From: Macrostomum hystrix
Lineage: Eukaryota > Platyhelminthes > Macrostomidae
DNA length: 64,000 bases
Reading direction: 5' to 3'
NCBI GenBank assembly: GCA_950097015.1
Contig: CATNEN010000027.1
Location: forward strand, 578,001-642,000
Under the pieces are notes generated by a model, which worked only from the letters and a program-made list of their open reading frames with translations, was not told where the DNA came from and did no database searches. The translations under genes were made by a program, and so were the position numbers. How positions within the stretch are numbered: position 1 is the stretch's first letter; each line of letters opens with the position of its first letter. This document shows, piece by piece, positions 45,850 to 57,110 of this stretch.

Positions 45850-48071
45850 TTACATTCCGAATCTGCGCAGAGCAGAGATGTACGACACGAGGAGGGCAAC
45901 ACTCAGGCCAACCAATGTGCTGCTGCACTCTAGCCTGACTGCAGGCTTAGAGGTACCCGCGGTTGTTATCGTGATAGTCACCGTGACGTTCTTGTCGCCC
46001 AGTGTTGTCACAATGATGCTGAAAGTCAAGTCAGCGGCCTTGACACACTGGGCATATTGCATTTATGTGTTCTGGTGTTTTGTCTATGGTAATTTTCTTC
46101 TACGAGAATATGAGTACGTTCGATAATACTGTCAGTATAAAAAAGAAAAAACTTACGCATTCAAGTTGATAGAAGTCACCATGGTGTTGACGGTATCGGC
46201 CGGCAGGGTGATGGTTGGGATGACAGAGCGTCTTGAACGTTGCAGAAATTCATATTCGTCGTCGATGCCATCGTAGAACAAGGCGTTCGCCAGGGCCAAA
46301 TCACGCTTGCGTCTTCCAGAAGGCGGGCTGGACGGTGGTGGGCTACCATACGGAGGCGGGCTACCAGATGGAGGCGGGCTACCAGGCGGAGGTGGGCTAC
46401 CAGACGGAGGTGGGCTACCAGACGGAGGTGGGCTGCCAGATGGTGGTGGGCTGCCAAACGGAGGCGGGCTACCAGACGGAGGTGGGCTGCCAGATGGTGG
46501 TGGGCTGCCAGGCGGAGGCGGGCTACCAGACGGAGGCGGGCTGCCTGACGGAGGAGGGCTGCCAGGCGGAGGAGGGCTACCAGACGGAGGTTGGCTGCCA
46601 GACGGAGGTGGGCTACCAGACGGAGGTGGGCTACCAGACGGAGGTGGGCTGCCAGATGGTGGTGGGCTGCCAGACGGAGGCGGGCTACCAGACGGAGGAG
46701 GGCTGCCAGGCGGAGGAGGGCTGCCAGGCGGAGGAGGGCTGCCAGGCGGAGGAGGGCTGCCAGACGGAGGCGGGCTGCCTGACGGAGGTGGGTTTCCAGA
46801 TGGTGGTGGGCTGCCAGACGGAGGCAGGCTACCAGACGGAGGAGGGCTGCCAGGCGGAGGAGGGCTGCCAGGCGGAGGAGGGCTGCCAGGCGGAGGAGGG
46901 CTGCCAGACAGAGGCGGGCTGCCAGACGGAGGTGGGTTTCCAGATGGTGGTGGGCTGCCAGACGGAGGCGGGCTACCAGACGGAGGAGGGCTGCCAGGCG
47001 GAGGAGGGCTGCCAGGCGGAGGAGGGCTGCCAGACGGAGGCGGGCTGCCTGACGGAGGCGAACTGCCAGACGGAGGCGTGCTGCCAGATGGTGTAGTCGG
47101 CAAGACAGTTGTCGAGGCTGGATACTCCACAGCGTCGCACAGCCGGCTGTTGCGCCTTGGCACCAGGCGAATGATTATAACAGTTGATCTATCCGATCCT
47201 CTCGAAGCTGGGATGTTGACTTCGCTGTCTGGAGCATCCATCGCAGTGATGTTGTCAGCCGTAGATGTTTGATTTGGCCTCAAAGTAAAATTGCACAATA
47301 ATTAGTTCATTCATCACATAATCTGCGTATCATCTTAGATTTTTTTTAATCTCAAGACTGCGATATGTTGCAGGCAACAATGGGACCTACCAACGAATGG
47401 CCCCAGGACAGCATTGCTTGTAGTTGTCGGCTGTGCGGCAGAATCTGTTGTAGGCATTCATTACAGCTCTCCTAATATCGGAGTAGTACTGGTGAATCTG
47501 CGAAAATACCAGCATAATGTTTTTTTGAATCAATCTCCTAGGACATCGTTAGACAGATGGGTTAAGTCTTAATTTCACAAGGCCGTACAAAATGTGCTCA
47601 CCAGTGAAGGAGACGCTCCAGAGATGGTGATCGTCAGGTCGCCACCAGCCTCTGTGTCTGAAACAATCACGAGGTTGATACTAAATTATATTTTTTATCA
47701 ATTAATATTTCACTTATCGAATTTAGATTTTTTCAAAAAGATTTGGTCGAGTGTGAAAAGCAAGTCTGATTTGAAGTTCTCACAGCTGCTGCAGAACTCG
47801 TTGAAGTAGCAGTAGCCGCTGTATGCCGTGTTGTTCGCATCTCTGCATGTGGTCGCCATGTAGCCATTGCAGATGGTCAGGTTCCGACAGGGGTTCGAAT
47901 CGCAGCTTTGGCCTCTGGCGACTGCCACTAGAAAAATATGAAAATGCCACATGTTTTGTCAGATTGAGACCTTACCCAAATAGGGTTACACATTTGCGAA
48001 ACTCGTATCCACTTACCCAAGCAAGCAGTCAGCAGAATACCAGCTGGAGACACTGTCTTCCAAAGGTACAT
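45850..48071 (-). CDS. Secreted or GPI-anchored proline-rich surface protein, 6 exons
   Basis: Exons in order are 48017-48071, 47784-47927, 47602-47657, 47391-47497, 46157-47278 and 45850-46018. Donors (GTAAGT, GTGAGA, GTGAGC, GTAGGT, GTAAGT) and AG acceptors join in phase to exactly 550 codons plus stop. The protein starts with a signal peptide (MYLWKTVSPAGILLTACLVA). A Cys-containing, N-glycosylated domain follows (NLTICNGYMATTC, QYYSDIRRAVMNAYNRFC, YKQCCPGAI). Residues about 184-441 are PPPSGS/PPPPGS hexapeptides. After these come furin-type sites GRRKRD (about 442-447) and RSRRS (about 468-472), and a Thr/Val-rich domain. The last 30 residues have a small-residue site, a hydrophobic stretch (STLVGLSVALLVSYISAL) and RRFGM, fitting a GPI signal or a transmembrane anchor. 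The layout suggests a mucin-like or matrix surface protein processed at dibasic sites. No family was recognised. The exon 5 to exon 6 junction was chosen for phase. Confidence 0.72.
46318..47095 (-). repeat. 18-bp in-frame coding minisatellite (PPPSGS)
   Basis: About 43 tandem 18-bp units inside exon 5 of the proline-rich gene, each coding Gly-Ser-Pro-Pro-Pro-(Ser/Pro). Unit variants occur in ordered runs (for example three to four PPPPGS in a row, repeated near 46700, 46850 and 46995), so multi-unit blocks have been duplicated while the frame was kept. Confidence 0.95.
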
Positions 48072-49459
48072 TGTCTGTGAGGCGAATCACTTTAAGCCAA
48101 GTCTGAATATGACTGCAAGCTTAACCAGGCGCCGATTGCCATCATTTTTATTCCCAAAAACCATTTAGATTTTGACGCCGGTTGCTAACAACAAGATCCT
48201 TGCCCGGCGTATTTTCCTCATCCGCTCCCCGATTGAGCAGGCGGGGCCTGTGCATTCTCTCTCTCTCCCTCAGTCCCTCTTTCTTTCTGCGGCGGAGGTT
48301 GATGCCATTGCTTGGATACCACAATCAGCCAGCCCGCCCGTACTGAAGCAACACCGCGAAAACAATAGGAAATCGCGCAGCTGTGACGGGTCTCTCCTGC
48401 TGCAGCCATCGAAGACTATGTAAATAGGCGGGCGGGGGTTCCGCGGAGAGGCTTAAAAAACAATCCATGGGGCTTGCTCTGTGCCTCAAAAAAGAGAAGT
48501 GCCTTCAATGGGCGCGACCTTGTAAAAAATGGCAGCGGAGGCAAAGGCGTATTGCCGCGGAAACTGACTCCGGGTGGGAGGCTGCGGAGACGGATGGGAC
48601 TGCAGCGTGCCAGACAATGAAGCAATTGTAAGACAGGCTGCACCGGCTTTCTCGCTACGCGCTGCATCCCTTACCTGTCAAGGAAGCTGCTGGGCCAGCA
48701 AACTCAGAGCTTAACCGGTGTCGACCTGTTTAATCCACTCGGCCTACAGTCACTGGCTGCCTGTATGTGCTCACTATGAGAGGGAGGAGAAGGGAGATAA
48801 TTGATTTTTGGCCTTATTCAATTTGTTGTCAATTTTTTATGAGCATGGTTGGCTCAGCCGTTGATTATAGAATGAGGTCTGAGAGAATGAGATGTAAGCT
48901 TAAGCGACACGTAACTTGCAACTGTGAAGATATTTCCTGCCACTGACATACGATTTGACTGTGACGACGATGTCACCATTGAAATCGTTTCTGTTCGTTT
49001 CTGTTCACAAAAATAATCAACATAGCAACGAATTTGAGTATGGCAACAAACATAGGAAAGACAGATTTATACATGATTTGCACTTGAAGCTTAAGACTTC
49101 GCTATTTTTCCCCCTGGGAAAAACCTAAAGGGTGGATTTCAAATACCAACTGCCTACTTCAACATTAGCTCCGAAACCAAATGACCAATTTTTATGAAAG
49201 TCCACCACATGGAGCTATTTTTCCTCCTTTACGATGAACTAATTTTCTATAATAGTTGAAGCTGAATTTACAGCTTATTCCTGCACTCTTCCTTCCAGTG
49301 ATGGACAAGGAGGAATTCTCAACTCACAGAAAGGGCTAAAATTGCTATTAAACTCTCAAAAGTACCGAATAAAATTCAGTTGTGACTCTGGTAATCAGGT
49401 AACATATATTAAACTTATCTTCAAACCCAGATCTTGTATTTTTAAGTCGAGTTAAAGTG
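48072..49459. other. Intergenic region
   Basis: Upstream region of the proline-rich gene and downstream of the peptide gene. It has a (TC)n-rich patch near 48253-48290 and a moderately GC-rich stretch to about 48.75 kb with unassigned short frames. No gene recognised. Confidence 0.45.
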
Positions 49460-49465
49460 TTTATT
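49460..49465 (-). terminator. Candidate polyadenylation signal of the cationic peptide gene
   Basis: AATAAA on the minus strand, about 150 nt past the stop codon at 49616. Confidence 0.45.
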
Positions 49466-49615
49466 TTGTTCTTTAATCATCGCGAATAAGAAAAGTTACA
49501 ACAATAAACTCGCAAGTTCTGCCTGTTAGAAATAAAAAGTTTATGTTTGAGTAGAACTGAGTATAGTGAGCAAGTCCGGTCCGTTTCCAGTTGCCAGCGG
49601 CTCAGCGGCATCTGC

Positions 49616-49870
49616 CTACTTGCCAGGGATCGGCAGCATGCGGTAGACCCTGTAGACCGACTTGGCGACGCGCCACACACGCTTCCACCGGATTCGCCAC
49701 TTCTTCTGCAGCTCCGCGGCCTTCTCCGCTGTCAATTCCGACTCGTCCAAGTCAGCCAGGGCCTCAAGGGCCTGCAGCGACTCCGCGTCTTCCTCCGACA
49801 TCTCCTGGCTGGGTCTGGCGGCTGCCAGGGCTGCGCAGAGCAGGAGTCCGAGAGCAAACTGCCACTTCAT
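49616..49870 (-). CDS. Precursor of a cationic Trp/Arg-rich amphipathic peptide (antimicrobial-like)
   Basis: An intronless 84-residue prepropeptide with ATG at 49870 and TAG stop. Residues 1-19 form a clean signal peptide (MKWQFALGLLLCAALAAA). Residues 20-55 are a strongly acidic propiece (EMSEEDAESLQALEAL, then DLDESELTAEKAAEL). Residues 56-84 are very basic, with 11 Lys/Arg and no acid, and no cysteine. Trp at 58, 62 and 66 and further aromatics at 73 and 76 are spaced to line one face of a helix. This signal/acidic propiece/cationic helix design is that of secreted linear antimicrobial peptides and some membrane-active venom peptides. Activity is inferred, not shown. An upstream in-frame extension to 49999 is probably 5' UTR, because the TATA box at 49964-49969 leaves a plausible transcription start after it. 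Confidence 0.75.
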   Translation of the reverse strand: MKWQFALGLLLCAALAAARPSQEMSEEDAESLQALEALADLDESELTAEKAAELQKKWRIRWKRVWRVAKSVYRVYRMLPIPGK

Positions 49871-49963
49871 GCTTGTGTCGCTGTTTGTCGCTTGATGAAG
49901 CAGGTTGAGAAGCTGAGAGCTGCACTTGGCTTGGAGGTCCACCCAGCATCGAGATGACTCGAA

Positions 49964-49969
49964 TTTATA
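49964..49969 (-). promoter_or_regulatory. TATA box of the cationic peptide gene
   Basis: GTATAAATTC on the minus strand, TATAAA at 49969-49964, about 94 nt upstream of the start codon. A transcription start about 30 nt downstream would leave a 5' UTR of about 60-65 nt. This is the clearest core promoter in the window. Confidence 0.6.
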
Positions 49970-49974
49970 CACTC

Positions 49975-50739
49975 CAAATCGACACGTTTTTCCGGGCATG
50001 GAAATTCATCGAGCCTTTGGTCTCACATGCTGCACAGCAGAGCGACCCGCTGCTGCTTTCCTTTTCCTATTCAAGCCGTTCTCTTGACACTGAGGTAGAG
50101 TAGCTCCTACAATTAGGTTCATTGTGCGAGATGAGTGTCAAGATTAAAGGAATTTGTGTCTCACTTACTTAGTGAAAATGAATAGTGTGATGACCTGCTA
50201 TCTGCTGCTTGACCTTGAGCAAAGCTTGCAAGAAGATACAGATTCCATTCTATTGTGTAATAGTGAGGCATTATGTAAGCCATGAGCTTTGAACTACAAC
50301 TTAGCAAAGTCAACTGACCCTTTTCCAAATTAGAGTTTTATATTTAATCCGATTGCTTATCTATTTGACGTTTAAAAGGGCTTCTATTCATTCATCCATG
50401 AGCGAAGCGATCTCATTGAATGGGCCCGAGGACTATTTTAACCATAGACTATGATTAAAAAGTCTTTCAATCAACAATTCATCCTAGACTGTAATAAATT
50501 AAACGAATTAAACAGGAAAGTCAGTACTTTATTAACTGGTGCTGTGCTGCTAAAAATGAAATGGAGTTTCCGTAACCAAGGCAGCATATTAGCTACATAA
50601 TAGCTAGATAGGGCAGACAGTCGATACCAAATACCGTGCAGTTGTAGTCACCACAGTCCCATAATTGTTACAGAAAAAAGCAATGGCCATTGTTGTCTCA
50701 TTTAACATAAAAAACTGACTAAGGTTATGCGTATTGACT
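49975..50739. other. Spacer
   Basis: Unique AT-rich sequence upstream of the peptide gene. No further gene recognised. Confidence 0.55.
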
Positions 50740-50947
50740 GAAGCCTACCTGTTAGACTTGAAGCCTACCTGTTAGACTTGAAGCCTACCTGTTAGACTTG
50801 AAGCCTACCTGTTAGACTTGAAGCCTACCTGTTAGACTTGAAGCCTACCTGTTAGACCTGAAGCCTACCTGTTAGACTTGAAGCCTACCTGTTAGACCTG
50901 AAGCCTACATGTTAGACTTGAAGCCTACCTGTTAGACTTGAAGAGCC
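50740..50947. repeat. 20-bp minisatellite, left part
   Basis: About ten copies of TTGAAGCCTACCTGTTAGAC, nearly identical. The array is interrupted by a retrotransposon (50948-55475). Its remnant continues degenerately at 55476-55532. Confidence 0.95.
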
Positions 50948-51171
50948 TGTAGCAGCAAATTCACTTCTTTCTTTTAACTCTTAATATTTAAAGATTCAAA
51001 TGGTACTTTTATTTCCCCCCTTACCGCTAATTTGTCTATGACCCTTGTTATCGATAGGTACAGTTGCCCGGTTAAGACTTAAATGTAACCCCACGACAAA
51101 ACTAAATAAACAAGCTCAAGCTTTTGCCGACTCTTAAATTTAACAGCAACATTTGTAGCAAGTCAGCTACA
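50948..51171 (+). repeat. 5' LTR
   Basis: 224 bp, TG...CA ends, short inverted terminus TGTAGC/GCTACA, identical to the 3' LTR by eye. AAATAAAC near 51103 may serve polyadenylation. Confidence 0.95.
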
Positions 51172-51175
51172 AAAT

Positions 51176-51188
51176 TGGTAGCAGAGCG
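51176..51188 (+). other. Primer-binding site
   Basis: TGGTAGCAGAGCG starts four bases after the 5' LTR. TGG matches the CCA end of a tRNA. I do not assign the tRNA species. Confidence 0.6.
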
Positions 51189-51195
51189 TTTCATC

Positions 51196-52050
51196 ATGCC
51201 AAAAACCAGGAGATACGAACCAGGCACAGCAGAAGCCCAGCGTCTACAGCGGCAACCCGATGAAACGCCTCAAATTCCCGAGCGACAAATCACACAGCAC
51301 GCAGTCAAACCGCCCGCGTTCTATCGCAAGTCCCCAGAAATATGGTTCCGTCAGTTAGAATCCCAGTTCACTTTAGCCGGCATCGTCAATCCGACAACCA
51401 AGTTCCACCACACACTGGCCGCTCTACCCGAAGACGTGGCTTGCTCAATCGATCTGGATACGGGAGACTATGCGTCACTTAAGTCGGCGGTGCTCGAATC
51501 ATTACGCGTAAACCGGCACCAGCGCATCGAAGAGGCACAGGCTGCAGTTGAACTCGGCGACCGCCGTCCATCGCAACTGGTTAACGACATCAAGCGCAAG
51601 TTCGGCGAAGTCGGTCTGCAAGTCGATGATAGCATCGTCAAGTCTCGGCTCCTGTCGGCACTCCCGACCCACATCCGTTCCGCATTAGTCGGACACGAAG
51701 ACGCGCCGCTGGATGCTTTCTCTAAAATCGCCGACAGCATGCTTGCCGTGTCAGCCAGCACAACGCCGTTCGCCCCAATCAACCGGGCCATCGCACCCGG
51801 CCAGTTGTCCGCAGGAAACAAGAAAAGTCCGTTTCGAGGAGCTAGACGCGATGATTTTCAAGCCAACCGAAATTCTCTCCGCCGCCCTAAAATCTGCAAC
51901 GGTCACCTGTACTACGCCGCGGAAGCTCGCACCTGCCGACCGTGGTGTCAGTGGCCTGGACCGAAGCCGACGATAACACTCGCCAGCCGCCAACCTACTC
52001 CGACTCAATCCCGCTCAAGCAGCCCAACGCCGACAGCGGCGTCAAACTAG
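51196..52050 (+). CDS. gag: Retrotransposon Gag
   Basis: 284 residues from the ATG at 51196 in ATCATCATGCC context. A capsid-like region ([42 protein letters not shown]) is followed by a zinc-binding motif near the C-terminus with spacing CX2HX9CX3C (CNGH...CRPWC). That replaces the usual CCHC knuckle and is a mark of the CsRn1 clade. It overlaps pol by about 109 nt. Pol lies in the -1 frame; no classical slippery heptamer is obvious at the overlap. Expected to form the particle that packages the element's RNA. Confidence 0.9.
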   Translation: MPKTRRYEPGTAEAQRLQRQPDETPQIPERQITQHAVKPPAFYRKSPEIWFRQLESQFTLAGIVNPTTKFHHTLAALPEDVACSIDLDTGDYASLKSAVLESLRVNRHQRIEEAQAAVELGDRRPSQLVNDIKRKFGEVGLQVDDSIVKSRLLSALPTHIRSALVGHEDAPLDAFSKIADSMLAVSASTTPFAPINRAIAPGQLSAGNKKSPFRGARRDDFQANRNSLRRPKICNGHLYYAAEARTCRPWCQWPGPKPTITLASRQPTPTQSRSSSPTPTAASN

Positions 52051-55000
52051 TGGGTCACGTGCCTCGGCCGAGCCGCGACCCCTCCCAGGCCAACACGTTA
52101 TTACTGTTGTGTCAAATTCTCCGTTCACCCGTTTCCTTTATAGTTGACACCGGTGCTGAGCGATCGCTGCTCCCACTAAAATTCGCTCCTCAAAATCTGT
52201 TGACAACCACACATGTGAAACTCTGTAGCATCGATGGTCGAGAAATCCCGACTTTCGGCCAATGCTGCGTCACTCTTACAATTCCTGGTCTCCGTAGACC
52301 CTACCCTGCATCATTTATCGTTACCGACACTGCGCCAATTCTCGGAGCCGACTTCTTCCTCAAGTTTGGGTTCCTCATCGATCTGAACACACGACGCATA
52401 CAAGACCCAGCGACATCTCTTTACGCCAACCTCAGTCCATCGAGTGTGCAACTTCCCAAAATCAACGCCACAACTCAACTGGAACCGACCACACCACTCA
52501 AAAATTTCCCGCGATTACTGGAGGCACCGGACTACACCGCGCCACCCGCCACATCTGTGCGACACCGCATCGAGACGACAGGTGAACCTGTATTCTGTCG
52601 ACCTCGCCCATTATCCCCAGCGAAGTACGAAATCGCAAAGTTGGAATTCGACAAGCTCCTCCGCTTCGGTATCGTTCGCCCCTCGGCCAGTCCCTGGGCC
52701 TCCCCGCTTCACATGGTGAAGAAGAGGGACGGCTCCTGGCGACCATGTGGAGATTATCGAGCACTGAACGCGGCAACCAAACCAGACCGTTACCCTATTC
52801 CGAACATCAATCATTTTCACCATCGTCTACATGGAGCGAAAGTGTTCAGCACCCTTGACCTGGTTAAGGCCTACCACTTCATCCCGATTGCAGACGAAGA
52901 TGTTGAGAAAACAGCGATTTGCACGCCATTTGGTTCTTTCGAATACATTCGCATGCCATTCGGCCTGAGAAACGCCGCCAGCACATTCCAGCGATACGTA
53001 GATTCCGTCTTTAGCGACCTCCCGTTCGTAACATCTTACATCGACGACATCTTGGTACACAGCCAGTCACGCGAAGAACATCAGGCGCACATCGAAGAGG
53101 TGCTGCGACGTCTAAGCGACAAAGGCTTGGGCGTCAACTCTGAAAAGTGCCATTTCTTTCGCGATTCAGTGGAGTTTCTTGGTTACTTCGTCACTGCTGA
53201 CGGCATCCGACCGCTTCCGAACCGAGTCGAAGCACTGCGGAAACTCGAGGCTCCCACTGACATGCAATCACTACGGCGCTACCTTGGCATGTTCGGTTTT
53301 TATCAGCGGTGCATTCCTAATTATGCTGAGATCGCCACCCCGCTACGACAACTCGTCACGGCGCCATTCAATTGGACGAAGCGACACGACGATGCTTGGA
53401 AAGAACTCCAGGACAGTCTGGCGAACGCAGTCACCCTGACTTTTCCTCAAGCCAATGCCACATTCACAATCACAACCGACGCCAGCGCCACTGCCATCGG
53501 CGCAGCATTGCATCAGGTGGTAGCCGAGCAATCTTCCCCATTGGCATTCTACTCTCGCAAGCTCTCTGACACGGAAGCAGCTTACAGCACTTTTGATCGG
53601 GAACTGCTGGCTATTTTTGCTGCGGTCAAGACATGGAAATACATGATCCAAGGCCAACAAACCACCGTGTTCTGCGACCACAAGCCCATCAGCGGAGCGT
53701 TTAGAAATAAGAAAGAACGGTTTTCCGATCGACAACAACGCCAGCTATCCGTCATCACGGAGTTTGTGAGCGACATCATCCACATTTCCGGCAAGGACAA
53801 CATCGTAGCCGACACGCTATCACGACCGGTTTACCCATCCCAGAACCCGCCACCAACCACAATTCGACTGCTGTCTGACCTTCCTCAATGTGTGGACCTG
53901 CCAGCCATCGCACGAGCACAGAAGGAAAACCCGGAGGATGAACCCCAGACAGGCCGTTTCAGCAACTTCGACATTGGAATCAAGGACTTCCCACTGCGAT
54001 GCGAAATCTCGCAGACAAACCCACGTCCCGTCATCCCTAGGACTCTCCGACGCGCTGTTTTTGACTCGCTGCATGCATTCGCACATCCTGGCCGCAAAGC
54101 CACGCAACGACTCATCGTCTATCGTTTTTTCTGGCTAGGTATGGCTAACGACATCCAAAGGTGGGTAGCCGAATGTCAACAGTGCCAGCAGTGCAAGACA
54201 GGTCGTCACGTCCAACGCCCGTTGCAACAGCTTCCAGCACCCTCTCAACGCTTCACGACGGTCCATATCGATTTAGTCGGACCACTGCCACCCCCAGAGT
54301 CGACCGACGTTAGTCCCAGACCTCGCTACTTGCTCACAATGGTCGATGCATATTCACGTTGGATTGAAGCTGCCCCTCTCATTGACATCACCGCCACTTC
54401 AGTCGCGTGCGCCTTCCTAGAATCCTGGATATCTCGGTTTGGCCCACCATTGACGCTGGTGACCGATCAAGGCGCGCAGTTCCGCGCGGAGCTCATGCGA
54501 AACCTGGCGACACTGCTCGGAATCCATCACATCCGCACTTCAGCCTACAATCCGAGGGCAAATGGCATCGTCGAGCGAACCCACCGAACATTAAAGTCCG
54601 GGCTGAAAGCACGTGGCAAGAACTGGCTGCAGCAGCTACCCATCGTGCTTCTCGGAATGCGCATTTTTGCAGACGAGACAGGTGCATCGCCATTCTCCAT
54701 CGTTACCGGTGAACAACCATTAGTCCCACCTGTAGTTGCCGACACCTCCTCTGTCAAGGAACTTTCCACAAGACTGCACCAACTTTTTTTTCCGTATCGC
54801 CAACCACGAACGCGCGAGGTAAGAATTCATCTGCCAGCAGACTTGGCTGCATGCACCCACGTCTGGTTGCGACTAGATCGAGTTCGACGTCCCCTAGAAG
54901 CACCCTACCAGGGACCCTATGCAGTGCTGGAGAGACACGAAACGACATTCACATTGGAAATCAACGGCAAGCCTTCTGTAGTGTCTATCGATCGAGTGAA

Positions 55001-55169
55001 ACCAGCTACACTGCCAGCACCGGTACCAATTAGCAAAGCACCAGCAACTACTGTAACACCGGAAAACCCACCGGCAGCAAACATACGTGCTAAAACCGCT
55101 TCCCACGTTCGTTTTTCCACAGAACCATCTGTTAAACTGTTTTACGCAACTGAACCATTATTAACCTAA
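51942..55169 (+). CDS. pol: Retrotransposon Pol: protease, reverse transcriptase, RNase H, integrase
   Basis: About 1075 codons, open throughout and in the -1 frame to gag; the frame begins inside gag, so its own initiator is not assumed. Aspartic protease: [10 protein letters not shown] (Asp about 69). Reverse transcriptase: [15 protein letters not shown], then YIDD at about 366-369. RNase [15 protein letters not shown] and FCDHKPI. Integrase: an H-H-C-C finger (HAFAHPGRK ... CQQCQQC) and a DD35E triad at about D777 (HIDLVG), D842 (VTDQGAQF) and E878 (NGIVERTHR). A C-terminal strand-rich region ends the protein ([20 protein letters not shown]). All catalytic residues are present, with no stop or frameshift. 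Antisense and +1 frames over it are shadows. Confidence 0.95.
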   Translation: MVSVAWTEADDNTRQPPTYSDSIPLKQPNADSGVKLVGHVPRPSRDPSQANTLLLLCQILRSPVSFIVDTGAERSLLPLKFAPQNLLTTTHVKLCSIDGREIPTFGQCCVTLTIPGLRRPYPASFIVTDTAPILGADFFLKFGFLIDLNTRRIQDPATSLYANLSPSSVQLPKINATTQLEPTTPLKNFPRLLEAPDYTAPPATSVRHRIETTGEPVFCRPRPLSPAKYEIAKLEFDKLLRFGIVRPSASPWASPLHMVKKRDGSWRPCGDYRALNAATKPDRYPIPNINHFHHRLHGAKVFSTLDLVKAYHFIPIADEDVEKTAICTPFGSFEYIRMPFGLRNAASTFQRYVDSVFSDLPFVTSYIDDILVHSQSREEHQAHIEEVLRRLSDKGLGVNSEKCHFFRDSVEFLGYFVTADGIRPLPNRVEALRKLEAPTDMQSLRRYLGMFGFYQRCIPNYAEIATPLRQLVTAPFNWTKRHDDAWKELQDSLANAVTLTFPQANATFTITTDASATAIGAALHQVVAEQSSPLAFYSRKLSDTEAAYSTFDRELLAIFAAVKTWKYMIQGQQTTVFCDHKPISGAFRNKKERFSDRQQRQLSVITEFVSDIIHISGKDNIVADTLSRPVYPSQNPPPTTIRLLSDLPQCVDLPAIARAQKENPEDEPQTGRFSNFDIGIKDFPLRCEISQTNPRPVIPRTLRRAVFDSLHAFAHPGRKATQRLIVYRFFWLGMANDIQRWVAECQQCQQCKTGRHVQRPLQQLPAPSQRFTTVHIDLVGPLPPPESTDVSPRPRYLLTMVDAYSRWIEAAPLIDITATSVACAFLESWISRFGPPLTLVTDQGAQFRAELMRNLATLLGIHHIRTSAYNPRANGIVERTHRTLKSGLKARGKNWLQQLPIVLLGMRIFADETGASPFSIVTGEQPLVPPVVADTSSVKELSTRLHQLFFPYRQPRTREVRIHLPADLAACTHVWLRLDRVRRPLEAPYQGPYAVLERHETTFTLEINGKPSVVSIDRVKPATLPAPVPISKAPATTVTPENPPAANIRAKTASHVRFSTEPSVKLFYATEPLLT

Positions 55170-55234
55170 CTGAAAAGCATCGTTTTCTAACTGTTTCATA
55201 GCGACAATCAAAACCTTTGCATAAACTCCGTTTT

Positions 55235-55250
55235 GGGTGGGGGGAGTATA
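55235..55250 (+). other. Polypurine tract
   Basis: GGGTGGGGGGAGTATA directly precedes the 3' LTR, the expected primer site for plus-strand DNA synthesis. Confidence 0.8.
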
Positions 55251-55251
55251 T

Positions 55252-55475
55252 TGTAGCAGCAAATTCACTTCTTTCTTTTAACTCTTAATATTTAAAGATT
55301 CAAATGGTACTTTTATTTCCCCCCTTACCGCTAATTTGTCTATGACCCTTGTTATCGATAGGTACAGTTGCCCGGTTAAGACTTAAATGTAACCCCACGA
55401 CAAAACTAAATAAACAAGCTCAAGCTTTTGCCGACTCTTAAATTTAACAGCAACATTTGTAGCAAGTCAGCTACA
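55252..55475 (+). repeat. 3' LTR
   Basis: 224 bp, same as the 5' LTR. Confidence 0.95.
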
Positions 55476-56112
55476 AGCCTACATGTTACCACCTGTTAGA
55501 CAGGTAGCATACCTGTTAGAATTGAAGCCTTATTGTGTGCTAAGAATTTCGTCTAATCATATATTTATTAAGTTTCGATTATGCCAGAAAAAATATTATT
55601 AAAACGACACCATGTCAAATATTCGAATGTCACTACTGTCTTTTTAATTCAGTAGTCTGAGCTGAAAATATTGTAATAATTCTCGATATATGTTTCATTT
55701 GCGGAAAAATTGTAGACCAGCACATATGAGATCGTGATAAAACTATTTTAGCACACCAACTGTGATAGTATTCACTCTGCAGGATGAAATGATTTAAACA
55801 ATAAAGTCATGTAACATTTATTTGAAACCTTGTAACTCGCACTAAGCTGAGTAACCGAATTAGAATCGTTACAACTGCAACTGGAATTTGCTTTGCTACA
55901 ACATGGCACGACGCTCAATGCAAAACTGTGCCAGGCTGTGGGTACAGAAAAGATCAATTTAGATGCTAAAGTTACATAAGTTTTCTGTTTCTCATATTTC
56001 TCATTATACAAGAGATCCTCATATTGTCGTTTGTGAGTATTCCTGCGATGTATTTTTCAATGTCGATGCATCACACTAGATAGGCTTTTGCGCACATATT
56101 TCACGAACCAAC
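55476..56112. other. Minisatellite remnant and AT-rich spacer
   Basis: 55476-55532 carries degenerate copies of the 20-bp unit interrupted by the retrotransposon (CCTACATGTTA, ACCTGTTAGA). The rest is AT-rich with no gene recognised. Confidence 0.6.
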
Positions 56113-57110
56113 AGGTCCAATCTTCAATTCCCAAAGAACAAAAAATTCCCAAAATCTGCCAATCCACCAATCCACCAATCGTCAAATTTGCCAATCCTCC
56201 AATCCTCCAATCCCCAATCATTCAATCCTCCAATCCACCAATCCTCCAATCCACCAATCCTCCAATCCTCCAATACCCAATCATTCAATCCTCCAATCCA
56301 CCAATCCCCAATCATTCAATCCTCCAATCCTCCAATCCCCAATCATTCAATCCTCCAATACCCAATCCACCAATCCTCCAATCCTCCAACCCCCAATCAC
56401 TAATCATTCAATCCTCCAATCTTCCAATCCCTAATCCATCAATCCTCCAATCCCCAGTCATTCAATCCTCCAATCCACCAATCCTCCAATCCTCCAATCC
56501 CCAATCCACCAATCCTCCAATCCTCCAATTCACCAATACTCCAATCCCCAGTCATTCAATCCTCCAATCCCCAGTCATTCAATCCTCCAATCCCCAGTCA
56601 TTCAATCCTCCAATCCCCAGTCATTCAATCCTCCAATCCCCAGTCATTCAATCCTCCAATCCACCAATCCTCCAATCCCCAATCCACCAATCCTCCAATC
56701 CTCCAATCCACCAATCCTCCAATCCCCAGTCATTCAATCCTCCAATCCACCAATCCTCCAATTCTCAATCCCCAATCCTCCAATCCTCCAATCCTCAATC
56801 CTCCAATCGTCCAATCTTCCAATCCCCAATGATTCAATCCTCGAATCCACCAATCATCCAATCCACCAATCCTCCAATGCACCAATCATCCGATCCCCCA
56901 ATCCCCAATCCCTAATCCTCCTACTATCCCCAATCCCTAATCCTCCAATGCACCAATCCTCCAATCCTCCAATCCCTAATCCCCAATCCTCCAATCCTCT
57001 AACCATCCAATCCTCCAATAATGCAATCCCCCAATCATCCAATTCCACAATCCCCCAATCCATCAGTTCACCAATTCTCCAATCATCCAATCAACCAATA
57101 ACCTCCTCGT
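56113..57110. repeat. CAATCCTCC short tandem repeat
   Basis: About 1 kb of 9-bp units (CAATCCTCC, CAATCCACC, CAATCCCC) in mixed order, with CAGTCATTCAATCCTC blocks repeated five times near 56545-56650. Frames reading QSSNPPI on one strand and DWRIGGLEDW on the other are by-products. Confidence 0.95.

Larger units (their letters stand above)
50948..55475 (+). mobile_element. Complete Ty3/gypsy LTR retrotransposon, CsRn1-like
   Basis: The two 224-bp LTRs (50948-51171, 55252-55475) look identical base for base and are bounded by TGTAGC...GCTACA. Four bases, AGCC, flank both sides as a target-site duplication. A primer-binding site follows the left LTR, and a purine tract precedes the right one. 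Gag and a -1-frame Pol with all enzymatic motifs are intact. Clade placement rests on the CX2HX9CX3C Gag motif and on RT phrases such as [20 protein letters not shown] and [18 protein letters not shown], both typical of the CsRn1/Kabuki group known from flukes and insects. Identical LTRs mean very recent insertion. It may still be active. Confidence 0.95.

Noticed and set aside
46307-47272. Plus-strand 321-codon frame repeating GGGLPDGGGLPG
   Set aside because: Antisense of exon 5 of the proline-rich gene. The minus-strand model has a signal peptide and consistent splicing.
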